Source: a virus
IMG/VR virus record: IMGVR_UViG_3300046655_000160
Coordinates: 1-27,646 of that record
DNA: 27,646 nt
Reading direction: 5' to 3' (one strand)
Part shown: positions 27,375-27,646 of the stretch, in pieces
How the letters are laid out: each line of letters starts with the position of its first letter
How positions within the stretch are numbered: the first letter of the stretch is position 1
Notes under the pieces: model-generated
Database searches by the model: none
What the model saw: only the letters and a program-made list of their open reading frames with translations
Told to the model about the DNA's origin: nothing
Made by a program: the position numbers and the translations under genes

Positions 27375-27646
27375 CTACTCTGGTTTAGTGGGCCATGTGA
27401 TGTCAGCTGGAAAGCCAGACTGGGCCGTGATGTCACGGAGGGCCTGACGGTATGCTGTCTGCTCTGCGGCCACCGACGAGGCTTGATTTACTCCTAGGAC
27501 ACCTTCGAGCTTACTGCGAATACCAAGACCATCAAGGTTCTGTGCAAAAGATGGGGACCACCACAAGTTACTCAAGTGTAGGTAGTCCATAGAAGCCTGA
27601 CCACTATCCATTATTGTTTGCGGTGCTGATCCAAATGCGCCTGCGG
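27375..27646 (-). CDS. C-terminal part of a tail/fibre protein with tail-assembly-chaperone-like end (cut by window edge)
   Basis: The frame stays open to the window edge, so it is the end of a longer gene; the internal ATG at 27611 is not its start. Codons before that ATG read AGAFGSAPQTI. The last residues, AYRQALRDITAQSGFPADIT then WPTKPE, match the C-terminal motif of the phage tail assembly chaperone family, also fused to tail-fibre proteins. The upstream part has SMDYLHLSNLWWSPSF. Function of the whole protein cannot be judged from this piece. Confidence 0.65.
   Translation of the reverse strand, partial: AGAFGSAPQTIMDSGQASMDYLHLSNLWWSPSFAQNLDGLGIRSKLEGVLGVNQASSVAAEQTAYRQALRDITAQSGFPADITWPTKPE

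Noticed and set aside
1-27646. Prophage or lysogeny module, CRISPR array, insertion sequence
   Set aside because: No integrase, transposase, attachment-site repeat or regularly spaced direct repeat was found; the regulators seen are small and do not identify a CI-type repressor.

Overview
The window reads as a dense, double-stranded DNA tailed-phage genome segment. It holds terminase, replication, lysis, tail and internal-virion genes with almost no intergenic space, mostly joined by ATGA, TGATG or TAATG start/stop overlaps. I see no integrase, tRNA, rRNA, IS element or CRISPR array, and no capsid or portal gene, so those modules would lie outside the window. The large terminase, a P22 gp10-like tail nozzle and several large Ala/Gly/Gln-rich internal proteins suggest a podovirus. 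GC-rich coding, a holin of the alphaproteobacterial gene-transfer-agent type and CtrA-like boxes (TTAA-N7-TTAAC) point to an alphaproteobacterial host, perhaps a marine Rhodobacterales. The host assignment is inference.

Layout from left to right: (1) 1-3471, minus strand: an incomplete gene at the edge, a large internal/ejected protein, a virion transglycosylase and another internal protein. A small plus-strand gene (178-336) lies opposite them. (2) 3471-3722: a divergent control region with three stem-loops, then a small plus gene (3722-3916). (3) 3913-11977, minus strand: an early/replication operon that runs on into packaging: ribbon-helix-helix regulator, RuvC-like resolvase, RecE-like exonuclease, SSB-like protein, primase-helicase, HNH endonuclease, two unknowns, small terminase, large terminase. 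(4) 12102-16458, plus strand: an envelope and lysis cassette: spanin-like membrane protein, lipoprotein, two secreted proteins, coiled-coil membrane protein, EF-hand membrane protein, holin, two small basic proteins, GH19 endolysin, PD-(D/E)XK protein. (5) 16622-18947, minus strand: seven small genes (putative regulators, zinc-finger protein, two unlisted tiny membrane proteins). (6) 19075-19275: a small plus gene. (7) 19279-27646, minus strand: virion genes, from a tail-fibre-like protein through a gp38-like adhesin, tail nozzle and GNAT-like protein to three internal/ejection proteins.

Transcription appears to be organised from four divergent junctions (about 107/178, 3471/3722, 11977/12102, 18947/19075). 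Each carries a TTAA-N7-TTAAC-like box, and two of them share nearly the same promoter plus leader. This suggests a common regulator, either host CtrA or a phage protein with that specificity. Other points of interest are a nested set of mutually exclusive inverted repeats upstream of the terminase genes, twin CCUCCC-loop hairpins resembling alphaproteobacterial 'cuckoo' RNAs, and a pair of exported proteins sharing a cysteine motif.
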